This document shows positions 32,184 to 43,799 of a DNA stretch of 64,000 bases, in pieces. The notes beneath the pieces were generated by a model. The model searched no databases, was not told the origin of the DNA, and saw only the letters and a list, made by a program, of their open reading frames with translations. The DNA lies in the NCBI GenBank assembly GCA_029215795.1, contig JARDYH010000002.1, forward strand, positions 109,056,501 to 109,120,500, given 5' to 3'. This DNA comes from Anniella stebbinsi. Lineage: Eukaryota; Chordata; Lepidosauria; Squamata; Anniellidae. The position numbers were made by a program, and so were the translations under genes. Positions within the stretch are counted from its first letter, which is position 1, and every line of letters begins with the position of its first letter.

Positions 32184-33133
32184 GAGCTCCATTGCACCTG
32201 CGTTTTAACACACTCTCGACATGCCTGGTATCCAGTTTTGCAGCTCAGCACTCACATGACTTCGTACCCATCCTGCTGTGATCGTGTCATTTCTCCCTTC
32301 TCTTCCATTTTATTTTGGTACAGGGAAAGTCCCGTTCTTTTCTCCATGCATGATAACATCGCTGTTCTGTTCCCAAGTAATTTCCTTTTCGATGCTATTT
32401 CGGATCGTCCCAATTTTTCTGCTAGGGGTGTGACTGTGGAAGGGTGTGCGGGTAGGGCGGTGTCGCTGACGATAGCAGAGGGTGGGGTGGTTCTCCTCCA
32501 GCATGCCATTTCAATTTCCTTTCCTCATCATTCTCCTTGAGAACGCCTGCTGGGTTGTTGGTACAGAGTTCGCAGGTCAAGTGGACTAAACCAGCTAAAC
32601 CATCTGTTCTCATGAATTCCCAATTCGCCAAAGAGGTTTATAAGGATCCTAGGGAAACCATTGTGTGTTTCTCCCCCCACCCCAACAATACTTCATTGAG
32701 ACGAGGATAGGTAGACCAGCCCATGGACATGCAAGGGGTTGACTTTCCCTAATCCCGAAATCCCTTAAATACACCGTTGCACCATTGCACAATTACACCA
32801 TTTCAGCCTACCAGAATTGCATTCAACTGCATTTGCGCAGAAATAATTTAACAAATGGGAAAATAAGAATTAGGGTGGGGGAAGGAACCCATGTCCCACG
32901 TCCATCTCAAAGTCCCTCCCAGCCACAACAACCAATGAACTGCAAGAGGAAGGAGAAGGGAGGAGACAGGGTGGTATGTTAGCGATAGGAGCCCGCAGAG
33001 GTGAAAGGATGCACACGCTGAAGTTGCGCAACAATGCACACACGTGAAAGTGATCAGCGCTTGACGCACTTTCAAAACGGAGGCAGATAGTGCGGGGACA
33101 ACCCGGGGGGAAAAACATGGTGTTATGGAGCTC
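32184..33133. mobile_element. Inverted-repeat element with GAGCTCCATNRCACC ends (copy 2)
   Basis: GAGCTCCATTGCACCTGCG on the left corresponds to the reverse complement of GGTGTTATGGAGCTC on the right. Flanking trinucleotides are CAA and TAA, which may be a 3-bp duplication with one change. Longer than the copy at 28823 (950 against 668 bp), so it may be nearer the parent structure. Shared interior words include GAAAGTGATCAGCGCTTG. No transposase frame is seen. Confidence 0.78.
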
Positions 33134-33270
33134 TAATAGTGGTTTAAATATGATTTCAGTGTTTTAATACGGTTTGATTGCTTTTATGCTTTAATTTAAT
33201 TATACACTGCCTTGGTGACATTTGTAGAAAGGCAGAATATAAAATACATGAATGAACACATGAATAAATG
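33134..33270 (+). mobile_element. LINE 3' tail
   Basis: TTTTATGCTTTAATTTAATT, TACACTGCCTTGGTGACATT, GAAAGGCAGAATATAAAATA, then AATGAACACATGAATAAATG. Matches the general CR1/L2 tail layout. It begins at the right end of the GAGCTCC element. Confidence 0.5.
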
Positions 33271-34302
33271 AGATCTGCATCTGGAAGGATCTACAGCCAT
33301 CAGCCACATGTGCACCAGAATGTGGATGCTACATGTCTGCGCATTACTTTCAATAGAATGCACAATGGGTTGTGCAAAAAATCCACATCTCTTGAGAGCA
33401 ATGCAATATGGATAGACAACATCTGTACTTAGATACTCATCCAATGCGGCCCCTTTACATCAAGAGGGCTGTGGCAGTGGCTGTCCCCAGAGCTCTATGG
33501 ATCGGAGTCTAGCAAATATTAAGTAAACATGACCACAAATACAACAAACTAGGTGCATGGATGATCCGGCCAAAATTAACTACTTTTCATCTGGGCACAT
33601 GCTGAAATCCTTCCTATGGAACAATGGGCCTTTCTTAGTTTTGGCTGGACTTTGTCCCCACTGAGGATTTTTCTAACATCCCATTCTTTTAAAGGTGCTC
33701 TTGAATCTGTAGTATTCCCTCATTCAGTATCTGCATTTTAAATTCCTCACTAGAATGTTTATGGTTGATTAATGCTTCTTGTAAAATTTATTGTGGATGG
33801 CAGGGCTTCCCAAACAATTTTGCCAGCTTTTATTTGCTGCTGTGTTATAAAATTCTCTCTTTGCTGTTAAACAGTTTTACAAATGCCCACATATCTAATC
33901 ATATAAAGGCAACTGCAATTTTATTCCTCGGTTCTACCAAATAGGTTAATTTAATACAAGGTCTGTGGAGGGAGAGAAACACACATTACACAAAGACATT
34001 GCATTTGTAAAGTTTTTTTAAAAAAAATATTGAATGTGGATACCACCAGAATTTTCACTCAACCTCAAAATCAGGCTGGAACTGGAAGGTATTTCCTCAA
34101 GGATCTTGGAGGTCAGCTGTTGGAACATGAAGCACGGCAGGCAAAAGCAAGCAATGGCCAAGGGCCAGACCTGTCCAAGCAAATAAGTATGCTTTGTTAC
34201 TGCTTTCTTTCACAATGGATGAAGTTACACATTGCTGTTCCCGTCCACATCTTTGGGTCTTAGGCACATGCAATCCCAGGTAGTTCCTAGGCCAGATAGC
34301 CC
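33271..34302. other. Single-copy stretch, 1 kb
   Basis: Nothing recognised. Confidence 0.4.
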
Positions 34303-34420
34303 TGAGGTTCTTGGTTCAAATCCTGAAGTCCTTGGTTCAAATCCTGAAGTCCTTGACACTCACTTGGACAAATTGTGTCCTCAGTCATGTTAACTGATTT
34401 ATTCTAGGGCTGAGGATCAG
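34303..34420 (+). mobile_element. SINE-like fragment with a duplicated B box
   Basis: TCTTGGTTCAAATCCTGAAG occurs, then CCTTGGTTCAAATCCTGAAG again, in tandem (21-base period, 34310-34352). GGTTCAAATCC is a B-box match. Downstream, CACTTGGACAAATTGTGTCC and CTCAG recall a tRNA-derived SINE body. No A box is evident, so the call is tentative. Confidence 0.4.
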
Positions 34421-34477
34421 TTACATGAACGCATATTACTACTAAACTTTATTCAGTTTTGTAAACAACGGACTATG

Positions 34478-34627
34478 CCTAGATTTATACTACTACTTTA
34501 TTGCAGTATTGAAGGGCACTGATAACCGTTGAGGCACAGGACATATTCCATATACCATTTTCAGAGCGTTCTTTCCTGCTTTGTATTCCAAATTTGTAAT
34601 GATTTGACACAAGGTGTAGATCTGGTC
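34478..34627. mobile_element. Short MITE, relative of 3713-3837
   Basis: CTAGATTTATACTACTACTT at the left and AAGGTGTAGATCTGG at the right, with the shared core ATTCCATATACCATTTTC. The left end is eroded. Confidence 0.5.
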
Positions 34628-35516
34628 TTTGGGGCGGCAGAAGCAGTTTAGCACGTTTCAAAGCAGCGGTGCCGTTTTCAGTCCAAGTAACCCCAGTAAA
34701 CTACTTTTGCCATCTTTTTCAGGAAGCCCTTATTGAACTGCTGAAGACTTCATTCCCAACCACAGTGAAGTCCAAGGAGGTGTAACGGCATTTGCTCACA
34801 TCCAGTCCTTGAAATGGGGGTGCAATGCCATCCTGTTTCTTTTCAGGCAGATGTAACCAAATCTGACCTAACCATCCCACTTCCTCCACCACTTTAAAAC
34901 CACCCCACTGCCTTTTCTTTCCCCACTTTCCTCCTTGAGGACAAGGATTTGTATTGCGGTTGCTCATGTTATTTATTATTAAGAGCCACATCATTTGATC
35001 GTATACTATTAATAACAGTAACACTCTCTTTTTCTTCTGTTTTTAAGGAGTACAGAGGATGGGCCATTGATTGCCCTCATTTTCTCTCTGAGGTTGGGAA
35101 CTACACACGCAACAGGATGAAATGGGAAATGAAATGGTAGAGTAGTGTGTACCTCTTCAAACGTCAGCTGGGGGGGGGGAAATAACAGTTCTGGATGCTC
35201 CCCCATGTTTGTTTATTTGTTTTAATAACTCCCTGCAAATAGAACAGTAGCACATTTAGAAGAAAATTGAAAGCTAGTCCTTTGCTTGCTGTGCTACTCT
35301 TCCATTTGCATGGAATTAAATGGGTAAGCGTTCAAAAATGTCAGCGTCAGTCTGATGTGCTGCATGTTCCTGAGGTTTGTTCCACAGTTGCTTAGAGCAG
35401 GGCTTTTAGTGTAGTGGCATCCGCTATGCGGAATAATCTCCCCCTTGGAGATTAGACATGTGACGTGGCCAAGTGTTGAAGCCACATCTGTCTATGCAAG
35501 ATTTCCTTGTGAAATC
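34628..35516. other. Single-copy stretch
   Basis: Nothing recognised. Confidence 0.4.
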
Positions 35517-35585
35517 TAGGGCGCATGTTTAGACAGAATTGTGGGAGTTGTAGAACTTTTTTTTCTGTCTAAACATGCACCCTTG
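35517..35585. repeat. Short foldback, AGGGCGCATGTTTAGACAG
   Basis: AGGGCGCATGTTTAGACAGA is complemented by CTGTCTAAACATGCACCCTT 25 bases later. The 69-bp unit looks like a solo terminal pair of a MITE or a minimal foldback. Confidence 0.7.
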
Positions 35586-35879
35586 GCTTGCCAATCACCT
35601 CATGCCTATATGGGTACAATATAGTGTATGCAATGGTTTTATATGTTTGTTTTTATGATTTTTGTACACTGCTTTGCAACCTGTAGTTGTAAGCAGGTTA
35701 TGAATACTAAGGAAGGGAGGAAGATGTTCAGACTAGGCCTAAATGCATGCAGCTACTCAATGAGCTACCAAGTTTACCCCACACACACACACTTCTCGAC
35801 CCACTCCCTTGCAGAAACTACTAGTGTACAAACGAAGTGTAAAGCCATGAAATAAGGTTTCAACAATGTATCTTACTGA

Positions 35880-35960
35880 GTAGCTCTGGACAAGTCACTA
35901 TTTCTCAGCCTCACTTATCTCCCAGGGTTGTTGTGAGGATAAAATGGGATTACCACATGA
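35880..35960 (+). mobile_element. SINE body fragment
   Basis: GGACAAGTCACTATTTCTCA, then CCAGGGTTGTTGTGAGGATA, AAATGGGAT. This is the conserved central part found in the SINEs at 7168 and 46034; MIR is an alternative. Confidence 0.45.
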
Positions 35961-36036
35961 ATAAGTAAGTTTACCAGCAGCAACCCTACTGAACATTCCT
36001 TACTGTCACTGCTCCTGCCTCCTGCCTATACTTCCT

Positions 36037-36590
36037 GAATCAAAGAATAGTAGAGTTGGGAGGGGCCTATAAGGCCATTGAGCCCAACCCCGTGCTCAAT
36101 GCAGGAATCCACCTTAAAGTCTACCTGACAGATGGCTGCCCAGGAGCATCTTGAATGCCTCTAGTGTAGGAGAGCCCACTACCTCCCTAGGTAACTGGTT
36201 CAATTGTCGTACTGCTCTAACAGTCAGGAAGTTTTTCCTGAGGTCCAGCCAGAATCTGGCTTCCTGTAACTTGAGACCATTATTCTGTGTTCTGCACTCT
36301 GGGATGACTAAGAAGAGATCCTGGCCTTCCTCTGTGTGACAACCTTTTGGTCTTCCTCTGTGTTACAACCTTTCAAGTATCTGAAAAGTGCTATCATATC
36401 TCCCCTCAGTCTCCTCTTCTCAATGCTAAACATGCCCAGTTCTTTCAGTCTCTCATAGGGCTTTGTTTCCAGATCCCTGATCATCTTCGTTGCCCTCCTC
36501 TGATCCCCCTTCCAGCTGGTCTGAATCCTTCTTGAAATGTGGTGCACAGAACTGGATGCAGTACAGAGGATGAGGTCCAATCATCTTTGC
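36037..36590 (-). pseudogene. CR1 LINE 3' end with ORF2 C-terminus
   Basis: On the minus strand, frame 36308-36580 reads [12 protein letters not shown], then [18 protein letters not shown] and [14 protein letters not shown], the CR1 ORF2 C-terminal pattern. Beyond a frame break it continues through KNFLTVRAVRQ-like codons and a WLDLRK-like block. The 3' end at the low-coordinate edge reads, in reverse complement, CCAACTCTACTATTCTTTGA, the typical CR1 terminus. A 23-base duplication (TTCCTCTGTG-TGACAACCTTTT) at about 36330-36370 explains one break. Strongly 5'-truncated, inactive. Confidence 0.85.
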
Positions 36591-38039
36591 AGAAGGTGTC
36601 TCACAGCACAGGGCCAATACCCTAGGAAGGAAATGTCATTTCATGTCTCAGTCCTAAAATCCACCATATATTCTATGGCCCTTTCCACCTCAACTAGGCC
36701 CTCATTGAAAGAACAGGAGGGAAGATGCTCGTGGCGAGTGTTCTGTTGCTCCCTGGCAAGCATGACAAGAAAAGCCCTGGGCTGTCTCTCCACCTTGGGG
36801 GGGGGGGTATCCAAGCAGTTGCTCTGCACTCAAAGGTGCAGGGTAGATCCCTGCCCCTCTGTCCCGACCCAACCTGCATTGGGGTTTGCGGTTTTTGGTG
36901 CCAGCCTGCTAAGGTGTTCCAAGTGCCTCAACAGCCTGGCACCGAAGCAAATCCCTCCTACTCTCTCTAACTCCAAGTCTGGAGCTGAAGAGGGACGCAG
37001 GGATCATCTTTGCAGCTGCATTGGGTCTCTTTGACAACTGCAGGAACATCCCCACCCTTCTCTCCCAGGGACACATTGACAAAGCACAGTTTCAGGGGGA
37101 ATACACGATGAAGCTGCAAGTTGGAGGCTGCATCATATAAACAACGAAGCGCAACTGTGCAGCCATGATGGGTATATAGAGCATATAGACAAGCCTCCGC
37201 AACAAAGGTGAAGCTAGGGAGGTAGGCATGGGACTGCCCCTGAACCCACACAGATATAGCAGTAAATTGTCAAGAGCTTGGCTATCAAAGCCAAGCAAAC
37301 TGTGCGGACCCCAAATGCTGCTCTGCACTTTTGTAAATGATCTTTGTGATAAACCTCAACTGGCAAAAGTTTTTCCCATTCGGCCCAATTCTTTGCTTCT
37401 CTTAATTCATGTATGTCATTCTGCAAAGAAAGTGAAACTGACCCACTTTCAGCATCCTGCAACAATTTATGTTAAAACACCCAGAGGTCATTGTTTTAAA
37501 TGAAAATCATTGTTTTAAATGAAAATTATATATGACTAATGTCATATATAGCACCATGAAAGCAGCAAGGATGACCAAGTAGCAGAACAAGACAGGTACC
37601 ACTTAAGAACAGGTTTTTTTAAAGTGCGGTATTTCAAATTGTAGTAGGGCCAAATGGCCAGCAATACTGGCTCTGCTCACCCACACAGTGGTGCAAGCTG
37701 AGATATGGGTGAAGCATTCTTTAACCCCCTTCCCCAAAGTACACAGCAACAAAGGCTTTTGCAGGCTTCTCCACTTCTATGCCCCAGCTGCTCACTCCTA
37801 TTTGCATGTGTCCAGGCTCAGGCATGGGAGTCAGCACTTGGGGGTGCACAAAGGGGAGGACTCTGCTGGAGCCACTGTTGCTGTTTACACTGGGGTTGTA
37901 TCCAATATTAGTCTAATTTAAATCCAATTCATTCCAATGGGTCTACTCTAAGTAAGACTAACACAGGAGACAATCCATTTTGAGGCAAGAGAATTAAAAG
38001 CCCATTGCCTGTGTCTTGGCTCAAGAAAAATACTAAAAG
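36591..38039. other. Mostly single-copy stretch, 1.4 kb
   Basis: A G10-11 run at 36798-36808. An open frame of 165 codons (36537-37034) begins inside the CR1 and has no recognised domain. A short dispersed repeat (CATTCCAATGGGTCTACTCT) is at about 37930-37960. Confidence 0.35.
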
Positions 38040-38995
38040 ATGAGACAGGTTGCATATACCTAATTTAGGGGTCGCTCGGGCCATCTTCTTAAGCCATGCT
38101 AAAGACCCCGAAGCACAGAACGAGACGGGGACACCTACAGCGGTTGCAACCAAGCCAGCTTTACTGCCTGAACCTTTATGACAACAATATAAAGCAACTT
38201 CCACAACACCAGAAAGATAAGCTCTTTAAAAGAAAATATAAAAGCATTAGCTCGGCAATTCATCCAAACTTCATCATGCATCGTAGACATTTTTTTTGAA
38301 GTTTAACAAAGAAAAGCACATCATTAAAGAATACTACTCTATCACCATTCTTATGCAAATCCTTCCAGATAGTTGGGTGGAAAAATTCCATCTCGGCACG
38401 CAGTGAGAAATAAAATGTTGCCGGGTGGAAATTTCTGCTGTACTGAGCGCATCTATCACTTGTATAATCCAAACTACTGTATATGTGCCCCGACTACAGA
38501 ATTAGTATCGATCCATTCACCATGTAAACATCAAGTACTTTCTATTATTACCTGAAATAGCATGCTATCACAATTTCTATTTCCTTCCCCCCTATCTTAA
38601 ATAGAAGTCTTGCACATTAGCTCTTCCCTTCGCGTACGTTTTTGCACAGCTATCTAACTACAGTGTTCAAGTCTTTTTTTCTGGGTTTCCTGCAGACATC
38701 TGCAGTATTACCGTCAAAGCACTTTACTTTCAAGTCGCCTCTGACGGAAGGCAATGCAACTTTCATTTACCCAGAAACCTGTTCCTGTGACCGGGCTTGG
38801 CATAAGCATGCCCATTAGCCTTTGTTTCAAGGCCGTCCTTGCTGTGACCGCCATTAGAAGCAACTACATCAACTGAGCCTTTCCAAAAACTTAGTCATTG
38901 GCTTTCCAAGCAGTCCAGCTAAGGTTAAGAGTGAATCACCCATATCAAAGATGGCTGTACTTTTTGAGAACATGTAGGTAGGAAAAAATGTGAGG
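38040..38995. other. Candidate conserved non-coding cluster
   Basis: Nearly 1 kb with no transposon signature, no long open frame, and retained CpGs in AT-rich context (CTTCGCGTACGTTTTTGCAC, TTAGCTCGGCAATTCATCC). It includes an octamer-like TTATGCAAAT at 38350. The texture is that of vertebrate conserved non-coding DNA, but only an alignment can tell. Confidence 0.3.
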
Positions 38996-39720
38996 CTTTC
39001 TTCATTCCCACTTCATTCTGTTTCTCCTCCTCACTCCCCTAAAACATAAATAGAGAGACAAATAATGCTTTGCAAGACTTAAAAGATTGCATTCGTTTAT
39101 TACCCGGTTTGACTTGGTAAGTAATTTCCTGAATTTCATCAGTGAATATTAAGAATCTGGGAAAAGTAACAGTATGTATAGGTGATGGGATGATGATCAC
39201 TGTCACTGAGTGGTGAGCAAGTGGAGAGAAGAGGATGATTGCTGTTACAGGTGGGCATCCCTTAACAGCAGAGGCAGGTGACAGGCAGGGGAAGTACAGT
39301 GCAGAGGCAGTACCTGGATTGTGGTTTACCAGCATTTAGCCAAGACACAAGTATCCACCTGCCTTGGGTGTTATTACCCACTCTCCACCCATGACCATTG
39401 CACTGTACAGCCCCAGCCCCACTAAAACAAAGCCCACAAAACACTGTTTCCAAAGGCTAGCAAAAATCATTTTCCCCCCCACCTACCTGTGCAAATATTA
39501 ATTCTCCACTTTCCCCTCAATTCACTCATGCTGGCTGTCCTTCAGTACAATTCTGTAATGTCTCTATCCTTCCCCTTTCAGCTCAAAGAGGCAGGAAATG
39601 GAGACGAAAGGCCCAATATTTAACAAATAATGGTCATCTGAGCTATTGTGCAATCAGAAGCCAACTGCTATGATGAGCCAGGCTGCCTCTAAACTAGTTA
39701 CACTATCCCTCTTTCAGCTT
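38996..39720. other. Single-copy stretch
   Basis: Nothing recognised. Confidence 0.4.
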
Positions 39721-39796
39721 GCCAGTCCTGGGCTAGGGATGATGGGAGTTATAGCCCAACACATCTGGTGGGTGCCAGATTGGAGAAAGCTGCCCT
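39721..39796. mobile_element. MITE, 'AACTCCCATCATC' family, half copy
   Basis: GGATGATGGGAGTTATAGCC, CAACACATCTGG, then GGAGAAAGCTGCC: the right half of the palindromic family. Confidence 0.65.
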
Positions 39797-40159
39797 AGAA
39801 GTTACAACTTTTAGTAGACCCATCTTGACTCTAGCACACATGCATGCAAATGCATTTGCCTGAACACATAAGCATCACATAATTCACATCCTGAGATATA
39901 TTTTGGACCACTGGCAGCCTAATGAATAAACACCCTCCTGGCATTTAAGCTAGTAGAAGACAGGCTATTGCTGTGTAAATTAATGCAACATAAAGCAGGC
40001 AGAGTATAGCCTTCAGCAACAAGAGATGGTGCTGGGGAATTCTCAGGGAGACCTTCTTCGTAAAAGAACTGGTCTGTTCCAAGTATGTCCCCAATGTTAG
40101 AGGGCATAAGGCATGGGGTTCAGGCTTGATGTTTAGAGGCATGCTGGAAGTGCCCCCAT
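39797..40159. other. Single-copy stretch
   Basis: Nothing recognised. Confidence 0.4.
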
Positions 40160-40203
40160 GAACTTCCATAGCTTCGGCTATGGGGCGGTATATAAGTGTA
40201 ATA

Positions 40204-40239
<36 letters not shown>

Positions 40240-40250
40240 TAATAATAATA
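40160..40250 (+). mobile_element. L2-type LINE tail with (AAT)n
   Basis: ACTTCCATAGCTTCGGCTAT, GGGGCGGTATATAAGTGTAA, then an AAT microsatellite (40201-40250). The same ending occurs at 61405-61460. Confidence 0.65.
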
Positions 40251-41978
40251 GCATATCGTCCCAATGCTCCTCTGTAACTTCAAAATGACGCCGATGACAA
40301 CAACAACAACCCTACCTCCATTTAATTTTTTAGGTCCTGTGCATATGCAGTAACAGGAAATTTAGTTTTATTTATTTAGAAGGTATGCACGAAAGCAAGC
40401 ACATTGAACGTTTGCCCTTGTTTTTAAGATGTGGTACGGAGAGCTGTGTACATAAAGGTGAACGGCCTGGAAGGGCAGGCGCCTTTTCTTCCACTCCCCC
40501 ACTTGGAACGGAAAGAGGTACAGGGGAAAATTGCACCTCCTGGAGTAGGAACAAGGCCAGGGAGCAGGTGGGTAGGGTAAATCAATATCTCCCCTGTTGC
40601 ATTTGTGCAGAGTCTTCTTCCTGACCCCAAAACAACTTCCATCTGAAATGCAGATGGAAGCAGGTAGGGCGAGAGTGTGCTGCAGGTAGGAAAGATCAGA
40701 CTCAGGCATAGTGGATATGACAGGACTGATTATTTTTTACCACCATACATGAAGAAGTTAAATGTTAGCTACTCACTCATACTAAATCATTTCACATCCA
40801 GTGATAGTCTTGTATTCTTTTTCTGAAGTATTCTTCTTCTGAACTCTTCCTCTGCACTGTCAGCTTTGTCCTAATTGCCCAAGAAACTCGTATGTTAATG
40901 GACAATTCAGGCTCATTCAGCCATGCATTAAAGGTTTGTTGCAAAACATTGTGCGCCACCATGTTTGTACTGTGCAATGAAAACGAGAAAAGATTTCCTA
41001 TCAGAAACAAATTAATGGACCTCCACAGCTGAGAAAATATGATGCGATAGATCATTAGCACTGCAATAAAAGCAGCATTTCTCCTGCACAAACTCTCACC
41101 CTTGCCCACTCAACAAAATAATCAAGCCTTACACATAATCAACAAACAACGATCTGAAATCAATTAATACACAACAGCTTGCTATGTAGTTCCACCATAA
41201 GCAACTTGATTCCAATTAAAGTTTTCCTTTCAGTTGCTGCAGTTTTACTACTAATTGTACTACTAATAAATGCAGGGCTTTCTGGAATATAGTATTTTAA
41301 GGACGTATCTACACTACAAGCCTATATCTTCTTTAACTATCGCGGCTTCCCCCAGAGGGTCCTGGGAATTGTAGTCTGGTGAGGGTACAGGGTATTGTCA
41401 TAAATTTGCATGGCGTGTTTCAAACCTATGATATATCTCATGTCCCCAGTGCAAGCTGTGCATCAGTCTCCTCTCCCTAGGGATAGCAAACATTTTTACT
41501 GCCCCCGCTCCCATGCCTAATAGTTCTCAGATGTGCTGATATTAGCCGGTAATAATACTTTACCTACCAATGCCTGCATAACAAGCTCCACAAGAGCCGT
41601 GCAAGGCCATTTTTCTCTAGCAAGTTGGCAAACTCACTTGGCCTTCTTTGTTGTCCCTCCACCCCATGAGATAAGCTTTGATGTCCTGTTAGAAAATATG
41701 TAAAATCAAAACAGTCAATGTAAGAACTGGAAACTTCTCAGACCATGTGAAATTAGGTTGCCAACTTTTCAACCAAGCTATTGCAGCTATGCCTTTAATG
41801 GTGATTTGAAGCAACTGAGTATAGCTCTCCATTAATTGATAAATAAGCAGATGATAAATGTTTACTTCCATGCCATGAAGTTTTGCCTATCAAATTCTGA
41901 AGATCAAACAGCTGCTGAAAGGCACAGCAGCAGACAAGGCAGTTTTTGATTTTGCTGGTCAGCTAGCAAACACACATG
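40251..41978. other. Mostly single-copy stretch, 1.7 kb
   Basis: A worn repeat piece (GACGTATCTACACTACAAGC, then GGTCCTGGGAATTGTAGTC) is at about 41300-41385. The 40790-41110 part is free of repeats. No gene recognised. Confidence 0.4.
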
Positions 41979-42380
41979 AAACTTTATTTATTTTAGTTAT
42001 TTATACCCCACCCTTCAACAAAAAAACTTTCCCAGGGTGGCTTTAGAATAAAAATAGACATATAACAACAGAACAAAAATGATAACATGCATACAATAAA
42101 ACAAAAAGAGCAATAAAATTTAAACAGCAGTTGGCAAAGCAGCATAAAAACCAATTGAGCCCTGAAAACTCACCAGGAGCCAGTGCAGATAACTGCAAAG
42201 TGGGTTCCCATTCCCAACATGTTCCAAATTGCACACTTGCTTTTTGCACTAACTACAGTTTCAAGTCATCTTCAAAGGTAGCCCAGTAATCAAACTGGGA
42301 GGCTATTGGAGCATGGATAAATTAGGCTATCTCTGCCACTCTGAAAAGGGTTGCAGTCAGATATACAGAGTTCACACTCA
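41979..42380 (-). mobile_element. L2-type LINE 3' part, degraded
   Basis: TTTATTTATTTTAGTTATTT at the low-coordinate edge is the tail. TTTCAAGTCATCTTCAAAGG, TAGCCCAGTAATCAAACTGG and AGGAGCCAGTGCAGAT parallel the 58560-58745 region (ACCGTCTTCAAAGGCAGCCC, GCAGCCAATGCAAG). All frames are broken. Confidence 0.55.
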
Positions 42381-43055
42381 AGCCTTTGCAGGATTGGTGG
42401 AGCTAACTTAAGACCTTTGCTAACATAAACAGAATCCTGAATTTCAGCCATAAGTACTCAACCACAAGGTGTTGATGGGCTGCTAAATTCAGCTGAGAAC
42501 TGGGTTGGTTACACAACAGATACTTGTATCCTCTTAATGAAGACAGGAGCAACTGGTGTATTTCCTAAGTCAAATCACATGTCAGAACTCCAGAACTGAA
42601 CGCTGTAGATGGCTATTAGTGTACAAAAGCAAATTTTTGGGCAAGACAGTACTACCAGCGACAATTAGTTCTCTACCAGAAAAGCAGATAGGGTTAGGGC
42701 ACAATCTAACTCTAGTTGGGCACCTTTTAAGCCCCCGTAATTTATTTCAATAGGAGAGATTAAGGAAAGTGTTTAAGTCTCCCATTGAAAGTAGAGGGGC
42801 TTAACATGTATTGGGATATGTCTGATTAAGCATATATATAATAGATGAGAGCATTAAGCAATAGGCATGGGTATGGGTATGGAGTTAAAAAAATATATAA
42901 ATCCTGCCATATATGTATGAGCATCCACTGCATTTGAAACAACTAAAACAGTCGCTTAAATAAAAGCTATCTCCCTGGTTTCACAAGACCTCCAATTTTA
43001 GAGAACTACGGTTCCCGTGCAAACAAATCCGTGTTGAAAACGGCCACGTTGTCTA
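42381..43055. other. Single-copy stretch
   Basis: Nothing recognised. Confidence 0.4.
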
Positions 43056-43232
43056 GAGCAGCCATCCCCAGACACACATTGGATCGCAACTCCCTGAGCA
43101 CCCTCCTTTCAGCATGTTGTTGGCATTGCGGTTGTAAGCAACTCCCACAATCCCTTACCATTGACCATGCTGGCTGGAGGATGCTGCAAACCTATAACCC
43201 AACCCATCTGGAGGGCACCAGGTTGGGAAAGA
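43056..43232. mobile_element. MITE, 'AACTCCCATCATC' family
   Basis: Starts near AGAGCAGCCATCCCCAGACA, has AACTCCCACAATCCCTTACC in the middle, and ends with CATCTGGAGGGCACCAGGTT, GGGAAAGACTGCTC. Confidence 0.6.
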
Positions 43233-43242
43233 CTGCTCCAGA

Positions 43243-43350
43243 CCAGGAGTGGGCAGAGAGTAGATCTCCAGATTTCTGGGACTTCAATTTCCAGCATGCC
43301 TGCTATGCTGGCAGGGTCTTCTGGGAGTTGAAGTCCCAGCCACCCGGCGC
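43243..43350. mobile_element. MITE related to 10057-10183
   Basis: CAGGAGTGGGCAGAGAGTAG, ATCTCCAGATTTCTGGGACT, then a palindromic core GACTTCAATTTCCAGCATGC / CTGGGAGTTGAAGTC. The right terminus is lost. Confidence 0.55.
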
Positions 43351-43559
43351 TCTCTCCTCTGCCCTCCCCTGCTCCAGGCGAGAGAAAGCGTCGCTTTTCC
43401 ACCTGCAGGGGGGACGGCAGTCACTAAAGCGCCTCCTTGACCCTGCAGACGGCGCTGTGGCGCCCTGGCACTTCCGAGAGAAAAGGGCAGAAGAAGAAGA
43501 ACAAAGGGGGTCGCCAAGGCTGTAGCTCCGAGGCGCTGAGGCTCATGGAGCGATTACTG

Positions 43560-43620
43560 CTCTCCACAGGGAGAGGAAGAGAGAGAGAGAGCGCGTGCGC
43601 ACGTACGCGCGCGCGGAACA
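43560..43620. other. Purine tract followed by alternating GC/GT tract
   Basis: (GA)n-rich DNA (43568-43590) passes into GCGCGTGCGCACGTACGCGC, an alternating purine-pyrimidine stretch of the type able to adopt left-handed DNA. Confidence 0.6.
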
Positions 43621-43667
43621 AGCCAGAGCCCCCAAGCCAAAACGGGTGGGCGAGGACGGCATTCCTT

Positions 43668-43799
43668 GCATTTGCACGTTTGCTTTAAACAAGCAAATAA
43701 ATAAATGCTCTGCATTTGCACGTTTGCTTTAAACAAATAAATAAATAAAGGTTCTGTATTTGCATGTTTGCTTTAAATAAATAAATAAATAAAATGCTT
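43668..43799. repeat. Minisatellite, three 44-bp units
   Basis: Units start at 43668, 43712 and 43756. Each carries GCATTTGCACGTTTGCTTTA (or a one- or two-base variant), followed by (AAAT)n and a GCTCT-like spacer. The third unit contains ATTTGCAT, an octamer motif. It lies directly against the CpG island. Confidence 0.9.

Noticed and set aside
43668..43799. Direct repeats that might suggest a CRISPR array
   Set aside because: Units are contiguous with no unique spacers, and the window is vertebrate nuclear DNA.
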